Origin: Morinoia aosen
Taxonomy: Eukaryota > Arthropoda > Malacostraca > Amphipoda > Talitridae
Direction of reading: 5' to 3'
DNA: 64,000 nucleotides
Assembly (NCBI GenBank): GCA_030386875.1
Contig: CM059573.1
Span: forward strand, 32,963,891 to 33,027,890
In this document: piece by piece, positions 33,935-45,600 of the stretch
Layout: every line of letters begins with the position of its first letter
Position numbering within the stretch: the first letter of the stretch is position 1
Notes under the pieces: model-generated
The model's database searches: none
Told to the model about the DNA's origin: nothing
The model's input: the letters and a program-made list of their open reading frames with translations, nothing else
Position numbers and translations under genes: made by a program

Positions 33935-34075
33935 AGTAGTTGATAATCGATAGTAATTGATAACTGATAGTAATTGATAATTGATAGTAATTGATAATTG
34001 ATAGTAATCGATAATTGATAGTAATTGATAGTAATTGATAATTGATAGTAATTGATAGCAATTGAAAATTGATAG
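33935..34075. repeat. TAATTGATA minisatellite
   Basis: About 140 bases of imperfect units (gatagtaattgataattgata). Minus frames through it give repeated SITINYQLL by chance. Confidence 0.85.
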
Positions 34076-34079
34076 TTCG

Positions 34080-35525
34080 TTCTAAATAGGTTAAAGATAT
34101 GTATCTCCTAACCTTTTGCCTGATCGCAACATTCTTCGTAAGTTAGTAGTTAACGAGTACGGTTTCGTGTTCAACAGATGGTTACTTGCTTCTCATTGAA
34201 CGAGTCCTTGGCGGGTAGACGGAAGGTGACGCGACGCTGTCCCCCTCACTCTCTACGGGTCGACAGTCCTTCCGTTTCATCGACTTTATGATTTATTTAA
34301 ATGGTCGAAATTTTCAGTGTTTATTCATCTTTGGTAATTGTTTTCCATCAATTGCTGCATCAAAATTTACGATGCAAGATAATAAACTAATTTCATTTCC
34401 TGTTTTGTCATTACCCGCCATACGTGATTTTCGTTTCACAATGCTGCGATCATCGGTGTATACAGGTGACACCTTTTTGCGTGTCGGTTTTGTGACAGGA
34501 AGACACACAAAAGTGTCGATTTTGTGCCCCAAAAAAAATTCAGCGCCGTGAGACGGGAGGTTTATCGGTGGATTAGATATAAACCATAATTTTATTTTAT
34601 TTTAATACCTTAACGCTAAAAATTATCGCTAACTTCTCATGATTTATGTTATTTCTGGTATCAAATTTCCAAGTGGGTAAGGTTTTTATGAACTGCCCTG
34701 TATAATGAACGGCATTAACGCTGTTCATTATATTGTTAGCTGTTTATGAACATCTGATACCTTGAAACGACTTACTTACTTCAAATTTACTATTGTGAAT
34801 TGAAAGTTTTTCATCGTGAGTTCAAATAATTTACTTTTGAGAGGAGTTCTGCTTTTGAGAATTCAAGCTACATAGGCTTGTGCGATTTATCAAACTTTGA
34901 GGAATTTCGTTGCTCCCGAACGCAACTTCCAAAAGCACACTATAATGAAATAGCAACTATGACAGCACACTTCGCAACACTTTGAGCACACTATAATTAA
35001 AGCTGCAACTGCCTGTCCATTCGATAAACTATGAGAAAATGATATAATCAGGGCCGTAGCCATATCCAACATTTAATTTTTTCTTTTTTAATACGGTAGC
35101 AATATGACAAATGACTTGAGATTAGTTTGCGAACTTAATTTAAAATCAGTATATACATGATATACATTGCTCAGAAATGAGTATTTTCATTTTTTCGCAT
35201 AAATTGAAAATATCGGACTTTGGTTAGGTGAAAGTACTACGATAAATTCACAGAACGTGCACATATTCTCCACACAATTTAAACTGAGAGGCTAAAAACG
35301 TTTCAACAATCAGAAAATAAATCAAGCAAATAAAGGTACGTGGCAAGAGAATTTGATAAAATTGATATCAAGGCAAATTATAACAATTTGATTTCACATA
35401 GTACTTACTCTACAAAATTTTCGAAAAAGCTTTCAAAATGTTTCACGTGCGTAAGTAATGCAGGGAAACTACGATCAACGTCACCATTTTTCATTAGATA
35501 TAGTTAAAAACAGACGTTAGGCGAA
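34080..35525. other. Unannotated DNA
   Basis: No recognisable element. Two overlapping frames at 34288-34551 have no family resemblance. Confidence 0.4.
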
Positions 35526-35529
35526 TATT

Positions 35530-36545
35530 AGGCAGGAAGTCGAAAAAATATCCGAAGCTATTCGAAAGCAAATAGTTGAAGTTCGCAATGAAGGATTGAC
35601 TTACAGGCAAATTACTGGACGTAATAAGGTTCCGTAATCAAATGTTATGCTCAAAATTCGGGATGCATTGAGAAAGTAAAGGAATCTCCTATCAGCCAAG
35701 AGTCGGAGCCCTTCGTATGATCACGGGTCGTTCTCGACGTTACATGCTGCCCAAGGTGACGTATGAGCCCATACTAACCATACAAGCGTACAAATAAAAC
35801 TGGAGTTAAGAGATCACCTCAGTTGAAAAACCAAAAACAGATTTTAGCACCGTAGTGGTTTATATATGCTTTCCAGTTTGTATGCTTTCACTTCATGCGA
35901 CGCTTCTTTTCATAAAGTAAAACGTGTGATGAACGGTTTAACATTTGCCAAAGACCGTTTTGACATAGGAAACGAGTTTGAGGTGTATGATCCAATGTGA
36001 GCAAAATTGAACTTTTTTCGCCGAGATAAAGCTTGTTATGGAGAACAAGAATTAATTATGATCCCAAGAACAAACACCCCACCTAACATCAAGCATGAAG
36101 AAAAAGTTTCATGGTGTAAGGCTGTTCTACTGTCCATGGTGTACCGGAAAGCCGCATCATTGGTAGGAAAAGGATACCCTTATGTACACGTAGATATGGG
36201 AACAGAAACTGCTATCGAGCTCAAGAAAATTCTACCGCCGGGTCAAATGTGCTTTTGAGCAAGAAAGCGTGCAAAATCTTTCGGAAACAATATACAGTAC
36301 GTGTTCTGTGGCCTGGTAAATCGCCTGAGTTCAATCTCAATGAAAATTTGTAGTAAATATCCAAAGCGGTTGAGCGCAATTAGAGTCCAGAGAACTTTAC
36401 CGATTTAAGATCATTCGCATTCGAGTTAGGAACAAGATACCAGGGATGAAGTGTCAAAAGTTGGCTTGCAAGGAAATAATTGATTCCTTGATGTTATTAC
36501 TAAGAAAGGTCACGACACGCGATACTGAAAACTTGTTTCAGGTTA
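35530..36545 (+). pseudogene. Tc1-like transposase relic
   Basis: In broken frames: KKISEAIRKQIVEVRNEGLT and YRQITGRNKV (N-terminal helix-turn-helix), then LTFAKDRFDIG, NTPPNIKHEEKVSWCKAV (equivalent of the NTVKHGGGSVMVW region), then PGKSPEFNLNENL (equivalent of SPDLNPIENLW with the third acidic residue), ending near a KGHDTRY-like C-terminus. The order matches Tc1-type transposases. The first catalytic D region is partly deleted, and many stops are present. Confidence 0.65.
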
Positions 36546-37110
36546 TGGCCAAATACTTTTATCTTAAAATTTGTATGCTTAGTTGTTTTTTTAGTTGTCA
36601 TCATATTTAGTTTTGCTTTAAGATTATTTTGGTATATATATATTTTCTGAACTACCTCCACTGTTTACCTCAAACCAGAGCTCTAAATTTTCAGATTACA
36701 TTAGAAAATGAGTTGGGCAAATAACGATATCCAAGAACTCGTCGTTTATTATATATATATATATATAATATTAAAAAATTATCGAACATTTCGGTACCAA
36801 ATGTCGCCAAATACACTCATAAATTATTCATCACTAGCAAACGGCCTAGCTTACTTCGAAATGTGAGATTAGATTATGTATGCCAGAAATTCAGTTCAGC
36901 TACTTCATTTTATTGACTGTTTTGTTGGTTTATAATTCACTAAATTTGATTATATTATTGCGAAACTAGCTGAGAGATATAAGTGCTCCTTGGAAGCTAA
37001 ATAAATTTACCTTTAAATTAAATTGTACAGCTTTTCTAGCTAGATAAACAAGCAAAACAGGTAGCGGCTTGAAAAAGAATAGATTATCTCTAGTTTACTA
37101 CACTCGCAAA
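36546..37110. other. Spacer with TA microsatellite
   Basis: A (TA)n run lies at about 36750-36767. Otherwise unannotated AT-rich DNA. Confidence 0.5.
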
Positions 37111-37113
37111 TAA

Positions 37114-38135
37114 GGCTGCTAGCCCACTGAGGCGATGCGATAGGCGAGATATCTCATGAAAACAGAGCTCATTACGACGCATGCGACGTGAGGCATCAGT
37201 ACCGCCCACTGACGCAACTTGTATCGAACGAGAACCCAATCAACAACTTGCATCTGGCAACAGCTCGAGCCATGCTCTCATGGTAGCCTGCTTTGCAGTT
37301 TGCAGCGCTCAACTCATGTTACCATGGCTCAACTGCTAATGAGCTGCGCGTCTGGAAATTTTACGTATACAAATTCTAGTGACCGCTCAGTCATCTTTCA
37401 ACATTGATCCAGAGGTGATCTTCTTACGATGCAAACGATGGCAACGTAAACAAACCCGGCAACAAACCCATAAAACGTTTACGTACAGAAGGAGGAGTAA
37501 TGAAAACATTTTACATACAACAACGTAATGACGAAGAAAAGTTTGAAAACATTGGTCAGTGCGAGTGGCAAGCGGTGTGGATGTCAAGCAGCATTATATT
37601 TTTGTGTTTCATTTCCCGCAGCATTGCATGGAAAAATCTTACTCATTTTAATTGGCTTTTCGTAGGACTATTTAATGTCTATTTTAGTTATTTGTGGATT
37701 TTGAAACTTTTAGAAATCCTTTTTTTTTGCGCTATGGTATATGTTTTATACCAATTATCGGTAATATATGAGAACAGCAACTTTATACATTGTCTACCTC
37801 ACGCTTTCGCCCAAGCATGATTACTTTAGAGAGTAAAAATTATTGCATTCTCATATATAATTCCCCATTAATTATTGTTATATTCATCGATATAAAACAA
37901 AAATGACGTTCTGACAACCTGCACAAACGCTAGTGACCATCGCCTCGTAGCACGAAAAATGCAACATGCAGCATATTGGTGCGACAGACAAATGAGGAGG
38001 AATGAAGGCAGCAGTCGCATCACCTCAGTGGGCGGTAAGCTAGTCAACACAATGCTATTCCTACGGTGCTGCAAGTGAACCGTGCGATTTCGCTAGGCGT
38101 CGCACCAATCGCATCGCGTCAGTAGGCGGGCTGCC
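37114..38135. mobile_element. TAA-flanked TIR element (Harbinger-type MITE)
   Basis: Inverted ends GGCTGCTAGCCCACTGA... and its counterpart ending ...GTAGGCGGGCTGCC share a GCGATGCGAT block, and TAA flanks both sides (37111-37113, 38136-38138). Subterminal CCCACTGACGC-like words repeat near 37205 and 38025. The 3-bp TAA fits PIF/Harbinger. A 106-codon frame (37500-37820) rich in aromatic residues is not recognised. Confidence 0.65.
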
Positions 38136-38384
38136 TAAGACAAAATTCATTCGGCTTAAACAGTTTTTATTTTATCGTCGGTCAGGGAAAATAGTTCAGG
38201 GACATTGTTTGAATATTTTACAGCGTCTAAGAACATAAAAAAAATTAATATCCTTCTTGATGTGTTGCGACCCATTCTCCTAATGTTACTAAACTGCGCA
38301 TGATGAAACGCGGATGAAACTATTTATTAATATTAAGAAATTGTATCTGTGTCCTAGATTAGCGCTAGTAACCCAAGCCTTAAT

Positions 38385-39040
38385 TCGAGTGGTGTATGAG
38401 GTCGTACCATAAGTCCTGGCTTTTTTCATGCGGTTAAAGTTTGAACTTGTATTGTATTGAAGGTATAAATTTGTGAGCTATTCTGCGAGGGTATCAGTTC
38501 ATTGTGATCTTCCGTAGACTTTGCAGGCAAATACTTGTGGATATCTAGTAATTATTTAATATGGAGCCATCAACCGAACACATATATACCTGCACGCCTT
38601 TGCACCCCCGTCAATTGCAAGCAATTGTTTGGATAAGTGTGTTACAGGAGACGAAAAGTGGATTATGTACAGCAATATTAAACGTTAATATCAATAGTTA
38701 GGTCGAAATGCAACACCACAATTATATCCAAACAACCAAAGACAGGATTCCAGGATTCCAAAGGTTTTGATGTGTGTTTCGAGTGATATGAGAGGAATTT
38801 TTCACTACGAGTTTCTTCAAAACACCCATGCAATCACTGCAGTTCTGAACTGTCAGCAGCTGCAAAGACTAAATAGCGCTTTATAAATGAAGCACCCAAC
38901 TTCGGTCAATCGAAAGGGCGTCATCCTTCAGTATGACAAAGCGCGTCCGCATTCAGTGCCAATGACTTTGGACATAATTGAAACGCTAAAAAGGGAAACA
39001 TTGATGCATCTGCACTATTCGCTAAATCAGTGCTCTTCAA
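38385..39040 (+). pseudogene. Mariner transposase relic
   Basis: Frames read CVTGDEKWIMYSN (first catalytic D), PKVLMCVSSDMRGIFHYEFL, NCQQLQRLN, then NRKGVILQYDKARPHSVPMT (second D, in the HDNARPH-type box) and a damaged LHYSLN where mariners have YSPDLAP. A short frame from 38562 precedes an internal deletion of the N-terminus. Several stops. It is a mariner-family DDD transposase relic. Confidence 0.7.
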
Positions 39041-39573
39041 GGTATTAGTCTCACAGGTGGGTCGAGCAACCATTCTAGGTGGTCAGGAAATGTAGGATCA
39101 TATTTTTCTTATTTTTTGATAACGTTATTTCAGAATAAAATTTGTCATTTCGTACGACAAATAATTGATAAATATTTATTTAAAAAAAAATTATTTACCA
39201 CAGGTGATACAGAGGTAGAATGTTTCTTAAGTCTAGAACAATGGTCAAAGTAGAGTATAGCTACCTGTGGGTCCGAACAAGTTCAGCGACTTCTAGGGCA
39301 TCCTACCATCACGTTATTCTTAGGTGTACAATAATGTTTAACCTAATCCACTCAACCTAGTTTCTTCTGAGACTGATCAAAGAGATAATTAATTCGATAT
39401 TTGATGCTGTATTTTACGGTATAGGTCAAATCGGCTATTTTTAACAATATATTCAATAAAACTACCTAAGAGCAGACTGAAAATCGGGTTTCTTACCCAT
39501 GGCAGGTTCCATTATTCACATTATTAGGACCAGCCATGTAGGTGGCAAGATGTGACTAGGTGATCTTAAACGA
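39041..39573. other. 3' flank of CR1-like LINE
   Basis: It probably includes the LINE 3' UTR just below 39574 on minus, but no tail repeat is evident. Nothing else is recognised. Confidence 0.4.
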
Positions 39574-42548
39574 CTAGTATTCTGATATGAAGTGAGACTC
39601 AAGATGTCTTTTGAATACCTTGTATGAATTACTTTCTCGGATCTCCGCAGGTATTGAGCTCCAATTTTTAGTTCCAACGAAGAAGAAACTGCGTTGCGAC
39701 CGGGCCTTTGAGTAGTAAGGAAGCATGAATTTACTTCTATTTCAGGTTAAACGGTCGTGATGACCAGTTTGCGCAGTTAATAATTGTTTTAGGCTATTGT
39801 CGTCATCATTTTTTAATGTTTTGGAGATGGAGATTTTGTAGACATCCGGAAGATTAAGTATTTGTATATTTTTGAATGAATCATTTGTGTGAGCATTATA
39901 TTCTAGGTTGTTTACCGCTCTGATAGCCCTTTTTGCAGAGTAAAAATTTTGTTGGTTTTATTTTTATCAGTTCCGTGCCATGCTACTATTCCGTATTGCA
40001 AGTATGGTTAAATGAGCGTTTGGTGGAGCATTTGTAAAGCTGCTTCAGGCAGGAAATTTTTAACTTTATTTAGGATTCCGATGGATTTTGATAATTTAAT
40101 GCTAATATAAGCGATGTGCTCTTTGCGGGTAAGATGTTTATCTATAATGATGCCCAGAAACTTGCATGAGTTGGTTTCTTCGATTTCATCTTCGCCAATT
40201 GTAATGCGTGGGAGTGACAAAATTTTCTTGTATGAAAATGTAATATATTTCGTTTCATCGATATTAAGGCTTATTTTATTAGGGTTAAGCCACAATGAAA
40301 CCTTATGAAGTTCATTATTTATACTCTCCGCAATCATAGCGGGATTTTGGTTCGGAAGGACCGCAGACAGCGTACTGTCATCGGCAGAAAGTATGAATTT
40401 GAAGAATGATGTAGATTTAATAATTTCATTGATAAAAATCAGAAATAGGAGAGGCCCAAGAACAGATCCTTGTGTAACTCCATGGCTAATTGTCTGTGGG
40501 TCCAATTTTGCGTCGTCAATGACAACGCATTGTTTCCGATTTGTTAGGTATGATCTGAATCAATCATGGGCAACCCCTCGAATGCTATAACAGAGTAGTT
40601 TCGAGAGTAATATTTTATGGTCCACACAATCGAATGCTTTTCGAAAGTCATGAAATACAGAGAAGACAGGCTTTCCTTCATCTATATTAGAATAAAGGAA
40701 TTGTAAATGATTTAATATAGCATGGGTTGTTGATTTTTCTGAGCGAAAGCCGTATTGTTTATCGTAAAGAAATGATTTTTGTTCAAAATAAGAGTACACT
40801 TCTATGTACACAATTTTTTCGAATACTTTGCTTATACTTGGAAGTACGGAGATTGGTCGATAATTGTTTACAGAAGTTTTTTCACAACTTTTGATGATAG
40901 GGGTTACTCTGGCAACTTTGAGGGAGTTCGGGAAAGTGCCCAGTAAGAGAGACTGGTTAATAAGATTGGCTATCAGCGGGGCTACAATATCAGCAATAAT
41001 TTTGAGTACTTTTGTCGGAAACGTTTGTAACCCACTCGATTTATTTTTCAGGTTGCTTATGCACGCAATTACATCGGAAGAGTTGGTAGGCATAAAGAAA
41101 AAGGAGTTTTGTTCTCGAATATGATCCATGTATTCCAGGTGATCAGTAGGTTCACTTGGAATACTATCAGCTATAGTTTTCCCTACGTTTACGAAGAAAT
41201 TGTTAAAGAGATTAGCAATTTCTTTCTTCCCATGGTATGCTACATTTTCTTGAACAACATGTTCAATTTCCTTTTTATCGGTGTTATTCGGTTTACAGCA
41301 AGAGTTAGGGAGGTGCCAAGTCTGTTTAACATTTGCTTCGAATTGAGTAAACTTGTGTGTGAAGTAGCTCATTTTTGATGTCCTTATCTGATTTGGCACA
41401 TAGTTTCTGAATCGGCTATTTGTTTCTCGAGATATTCGCCCTTCGTAAAGGAGGGTTAGGTACGCTTGACGTTTTTTATATTTATCACGGTATCTCCAGT
41501 AATCCATGGCTTTTGTTTATCTTTTGGGGTAACTCTACGAGTTACAATTGGGTAACACTGATTGTATGCGACCATTATAGTTTCAGTCAACTTTACTACT
41601 GCTTCATCAATGCTCGTTTTAAGAGATATGCAATATTGGTATTGATTCTTCTAGAACGGTGCGCATTTCTTCTAAATTTGATTCGTTTACTTTAGGATAT
41701 GAGTAAGTTTCAGCCCGTGGCTTGGTGCAAGCAATATAGACATTTTTCTTAACAAGAAAAACTGAAAAATGATCTGATAAGTTAGAGGTAATGATTCCAG
41801 AAAGAAAATCACTTGGGTCTGTCATAAAGACATTGTCAAGCAGCGAAGCAGAATCAGAGGTTATTCGTGTTGGCTTCGTGGTGATCGGAAGGAAAGATTG
41901 AGACTGAAACGCTGTTAGGAAATTAGAGGTTGGTTCATAGCTTTCATGTTTCAGTAGATCATAATTGAAGTCACCGCATATTATTATGTCATTATATAAG
42001 GATCTGTTCAACTGAGAAATGATACGATTTAGCTCATTTAGGAAGGATATAGGACAGGCTGTAGGAGGCCTATACACCGTTCCAAGCACAATGCGTTTAC
42101 CATCTCTAGACTGTTCTACGAAGAGTGATTCTATATGATCCTGATTCATTGATGCATTTACTATGATGCTCGAGTCTATGTGGTTAGAAATATATGTGTT
42201 GATGTCTCCACCTCGCTGGTTTTTTCGTAGCGAATGGTAACTATGATAATTTTCGAATCGAATCATGTCTTTGGTCGAGTCATCTAGCCAGCTTTCGGTG
42301 AAGCTAATCACGTCTAGGTTATATTTAAATTCAGTTATAGTACATTGTATCTCTTCCAATTTTGGATAGAGTGATCTACAGTTCCAACAAACGAATGAAA
42401 AGTCATGGCGAGTAATTCGTATAGTTTCGTTGAATTTTGATATATTAGTATACCTAAAGTCGTGCGAGTCGTTTAGGTTTGGATATAACCGGTTCATATG
42501 ATTGAGATCCGGGTCGATTTCTTCTAGTATACCAGCGTGATCAGTCAT
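39574..42548 (-). pseudogene. LINE ORF2: endonuclease-reverse transcriptase
   Basis: N-terminal AP endonuclease: FVCWNCRSLYPKLEEI, DVISFTESWLDD, YRPPT, IIICGDFNYDLL, DNVFMTD and SNLSDHFSVFLV. RT: VARVTPIIKSCEK, NNYRPISVLPSISKVFEKI, YGFRSEKSTTHA, FHDFRKAFDCVDH, TQGSVLGPLLFLIFINEI and FILSADDSTL (F replaced by S before ADD). The C-terminus runs PYLQYGIVAWHG to HLESHFISEY and a TAG at 39574. One frame holds most of it. It is broken by a frame excursion at about 41510-41640, a TGA where W is usual near 40560, a TAA at 40008 and a further stop near 39740. Confidence 0.85.
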
Positions 42549-43261
42549 TTAAAATTACTAAACAGTAAAAAGTAGGAACTATATGGCTAAAAAAAAAGAA
42601 CTAAACAGTCAAGCTTAAAGGGATATTCCTGTCTAAAAAATAGCTTATTAAGTAGGAGAGAATAAGTAGAGAAAAATCTAGCGCGATTTCGTGAGTACAC
42701 ACAAACTTAGTCCATGAGCGAATAATTTTGGAATTCGAAATCACAATATTAGTGCAAACAGACTGCTGAGGGCGTTTTCACAAGTTCAGAAACAGCAGGT
42801 TTATAAGTTTTAAAGGTTATGACGATTATGATACAATCAGCTAATATGGTTTAAGCGTGGTAATAACTGTAGTGGTAAAAAAAGAAGAATTCACAGTAAT
42901 ATTGCTAGGTGAAAAATTACTGATTGCGTTGTTACAAAATGTCACACACAGATGTCATAAATGTTTACACACACATCTTTTATATATTTGTCATAATATT
43001 GGAGTTCGAAATCACAACATTGGTGCAAACAGATTGCTGAGGGCGTTTTCACAAGTTCACATACAACAGGTAATAAGTTTTAAAGATTATGACGACAATG
43101 ATACAATCAGCTAATATGGTTTATGCGTAATAATAACCATAGTGTTGAAAAAAGAAGAAATATCAGTAATATTGGTAGGTGAAAAATCGCTGATTGCGTT
43201 GTTACAAAATGTCACATACAGATGTCATAAATGTTTACACACACATCTGTTATACATTTGT
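42549..43261. repeat. Tandem 271-bp duplication between LINE ORFs
   Basis: A unit starting TTCGAAATCACAA at 42734 is repeated from 43005 with few changes, ending at about 43261 beside ORF1. It is non-coding. Whether it belongs to the LINE or is a later insertion is unclear. Confidence 0.75.
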
Positions 43262-43810
43262 CAAGTCTAGTCACCAATGAACTGTTTCGATGACATGTTC
43301 AGTGGTTGCATCAGGTATTTCTGGAGGTCATCCGGAGTGTTGATCGGAAGGCGTCTTGAATCTGGGTTTCCGGGGTTAGATACGATGATGTTTCCGCCCT
43401 GTGTACTCGGGATTCCAATTTCATCCGGGAATTTCCTTTTGACCATTCGAAGGATGTACATAGCGTTAGCTCGTGAAGGTGTGAGGTATTCATTTATAAA
43501 AAAACTTTTGATTTCTTTTCTCGGCAGGCGGTGACAATTTCACGTTTCTTGTGATAATGTTTCAGTTCAAATGCAATGTTTCTTCGATCTTCGTTCCCAG
43601 ATACTGTTTTTCCCCATTCTGTTAGCTGATGTGATGTCAGAGTCGCAGAAGTCGATGTTGATATTGTTCTTCAGGAGCTGACAGACAGTTTCCTTGCAGA
43701 TTTCGTTCGAGTGTGATTGCGGTAGGTCCCTTCCAGAAACGACGAGAGTACATTTTTGTCTTCAAGGTCTCGGCGCTGAACATTTTTTCCAACTGGTCTA
43801 GACGGAAGGC
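43262..43810 (-). pseudogene. LINE ORF1, C-terminal part
   Basis: After the Harbinger derivative, minus continues LDQLEKN, VLSSFLEGTYRNHTR, then in other frames FINEYLTP-like and AMYILRMVKRKFPDEI and GGNIIVSNPGNPDSRRLP. The layout resembles the C-terminal domain of CR1/Daphne ORF1 proteins (a chaperone and RNA-binding role in the family). Multiple frameshifts. Confidence 0.55.
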
Positions 43811-43813
43811 TAA
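43811..43813. repeat. Target duplication TAA, left
   Basis: Repeated at 45296-45298, flanking the Harbinger derivative. Confidence 0.85.
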
Positions 43814-45295
43814 AGCTACGGTTTCCTAGGAAAGCGGCGCCGCTATTTTGCGGCCGCAATTTGACATGATGCAGCCAACGTTATATAACGGCCGTTCATG
43901 AGTGTAAAGTTGGGAGTTGTTTTAGTGCATTGCGGCGGTCATTGCGGTGAACGTCAGAATGCTGTCAGAATGGACGATCTAAATAACGCATTATTAATAA
44001 CCTCAGAAGATGAAAAGTCTTCGGAAGACGATGGTTCGGACGAAAGTCAGATACTTAAAAGCCGATGTACAGAGGGTGCATTTGCAAATAATGTTGTACC
44101 ACATGTGATGGTTGATGATGAAGCTTTTGCTCCGCACGAAAATCTGATGAAACCTTACCCAAGACAGCAATCTAAACGATCCATCGAAAGCATTATATAT
44201 CTATGGACTATCTCGAGCTTGAAAGACAACTTTGGAATTTTGTGCGGATATTTCAGAATTTTTCCCCAACCTATTTCTTCTGCCCCAGAAACTACAGACA
44301 AATTAATTATGTGTGCCTGTATATCGTATAAGATTTTAAAGGAAGCACAAATACTTGCTCCAGGTCAAAAACATCTTGATAGGTACACCTCCAAGTACCC
44401 ACTGAATTTTTAGTTCCTTCAACAACACACAATGTTCTTTCTGGAATGAATTGAGCTGACATTCGAAAAATATTTAAAAATTACTATAACGGGCCAGGTA
44501 GTGTTGAATTGCAACAAAATTATGCAGTACAACATTGATATTCACAATAATGATATGGCATATTTCCTATGTCATTATTTTACATGACGGTAAGAGAAGC
44601 CGCGCAGACACCTCACTATTGCACCACAGTATGTTTGGAGTTAGGGCTGCCGGTCAACCATGGTTATCTGTATTTTTTTCAAGTTGATCTCTGGTTCTTG
44701 GTATTTTTTGTAGGAACCTTTAAACGTCAACTCTATTGTAGGAGCAAAATCTTTATTTAACGTACTTATTTATTAAAAGTAGCTATGAACATTATGAGTT
44801 CTTACGAATATTGTACATATATCACTTTCCCTGTGCGTAATAAAATACAAACAAATTATTTTATGTTATTTTTGTACAATTTTAATGAACCTACGTGATC
44901 TTTTTAAGAGTACTCCCGATATTATTGAAAGTTTATGTTTCAATTAAGTTTTCTATAATCTTTACTCTTCACATTATGCAGAGCTCAATTATTTTCAACA
45001 AAATCAACTAAAATTTCATCTTCTTTGCCGTTCCCCACTGCAAAGTTTACTGTTGCAAACTTATAATCAGCGTTTCTACAATGAATGAAAGACACCGCCA
45101 CCGTAAAAAACGTTCACCAACTAGTAGCCGGACGCTACAGCGGCCGTCATGCACCTGGCAGCACCGCCATTTAGCGGCCACCGCTCTCTAGGAAACCAGT
45201 GGCGTCTGAATAAGTAGACAACGTTTTTGTGACGTCATCCGCCGCTACATTGCGGCCGTAGAATAGCGGCACCGCTTTTCTAGGAAACCGTAGCT
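43814..45295. mobile_element. Harbinger deletion derivative in LINE ORF1
   Basis: Inverted ends of about 45 bp start AGCTACGGTTTCCTAG on each strand, flanked by TAA. Body 1482 bp. It carries a fused remnant of a transposase gene. Near the right end (about 45130-45200) a second GCGGCC...TAGGAAACC block repeats TIR words. ORF1 of the host LINE reads through the empty site in frame. This is a family distinct from the 24.9-kb Harbinger. Confidence 0.85.
43898..44413 (+). pseudogene. Harbinger transposase remnant
   Basis: An acidic N-terminal region (ALLITSEDEKSSEDDGSDES) is joined directly to the later catalytic part: VPHVMVDDEAFAPHENLMKP (second D), NFGILCGYFRIF and LIMCACISYKIL. The GALDGKH region with the first D is missing and the ERMVE glutamate region is degraded. 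An internal deletion made this open but non-functional frame. Confidence 0.7.
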
Positions 45296-45592
45296 TAAGC
45301 TATCTATTTTCTCATTCTGTTCTTCGAGAGTTTTCTTGTGCTCTGCTTCTTTTCCCGCTATTGTTTCAACTAGTGTTTTAAGGTGACTTATTTCAATTTG
45401 CATTTTATCAATATAACTCTTAAAATTTGTCATCACTGAGTCAAAGTATTTTATTAGGACAGAAACCACTTCCTTGCCGTCTTTCGTTAGGCTAAACACA
45501 TCAGGATATTGACCAAACTTCGGCTGAAACTCACTGGTGTTTTTGCTGCTTCAGCTGTTGTTGCGTGGCTTCTTGGGCCCCATCTTGAAGAT
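45296..45592 (-). pseudogene. LINE ORF1, N-terminal part
   Basis: Minus starts MGPKKPRNNS (in-frame TGA follows), then VFSLTKDGKEVVSVLIKYF and a heptad-like helix (MQIEISHLKTLVETIAGKEA, KKTLEEQNEKIDSL). A coiled coil after a short basic N-terminus is typical for LINE ORF1 proteins, which trimerise on RNA. It stops at the TAA of the Harbinger derivative. Confidence 0.6.
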
Positions 45593-45600
45593 TGAGATAG

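Larger units (their letters stand above)
39574..45600 (-). mobile_element. CR1/Daphne-like non-LTR retrotransposon
   Basis: Minus strand, two ORFs: ORF1 about 45592-43262 and ORF2 42548-39574. A 1.5-kb Harbinger derivative (43814-45295) sits in ORF1, and a 271-bp tandem duplication lies between the ORFs. Clade is inferred from the NNYRPISVLPSISKVFEKI-type RT box and the two-ORF plan. Decayed by stops and frameshifts. Confidence 0.75.

Noticed and set aside
33879..34061. 60-codon minus ORF with repeated INYQLLS
   Set aside because: It is a translation of the TAATTGATA minisatellite.
37500..37820. Small membrane protein gene
   Set aside because: The aromatic frame lies inside a TIR element, with no start context, splice or family support.
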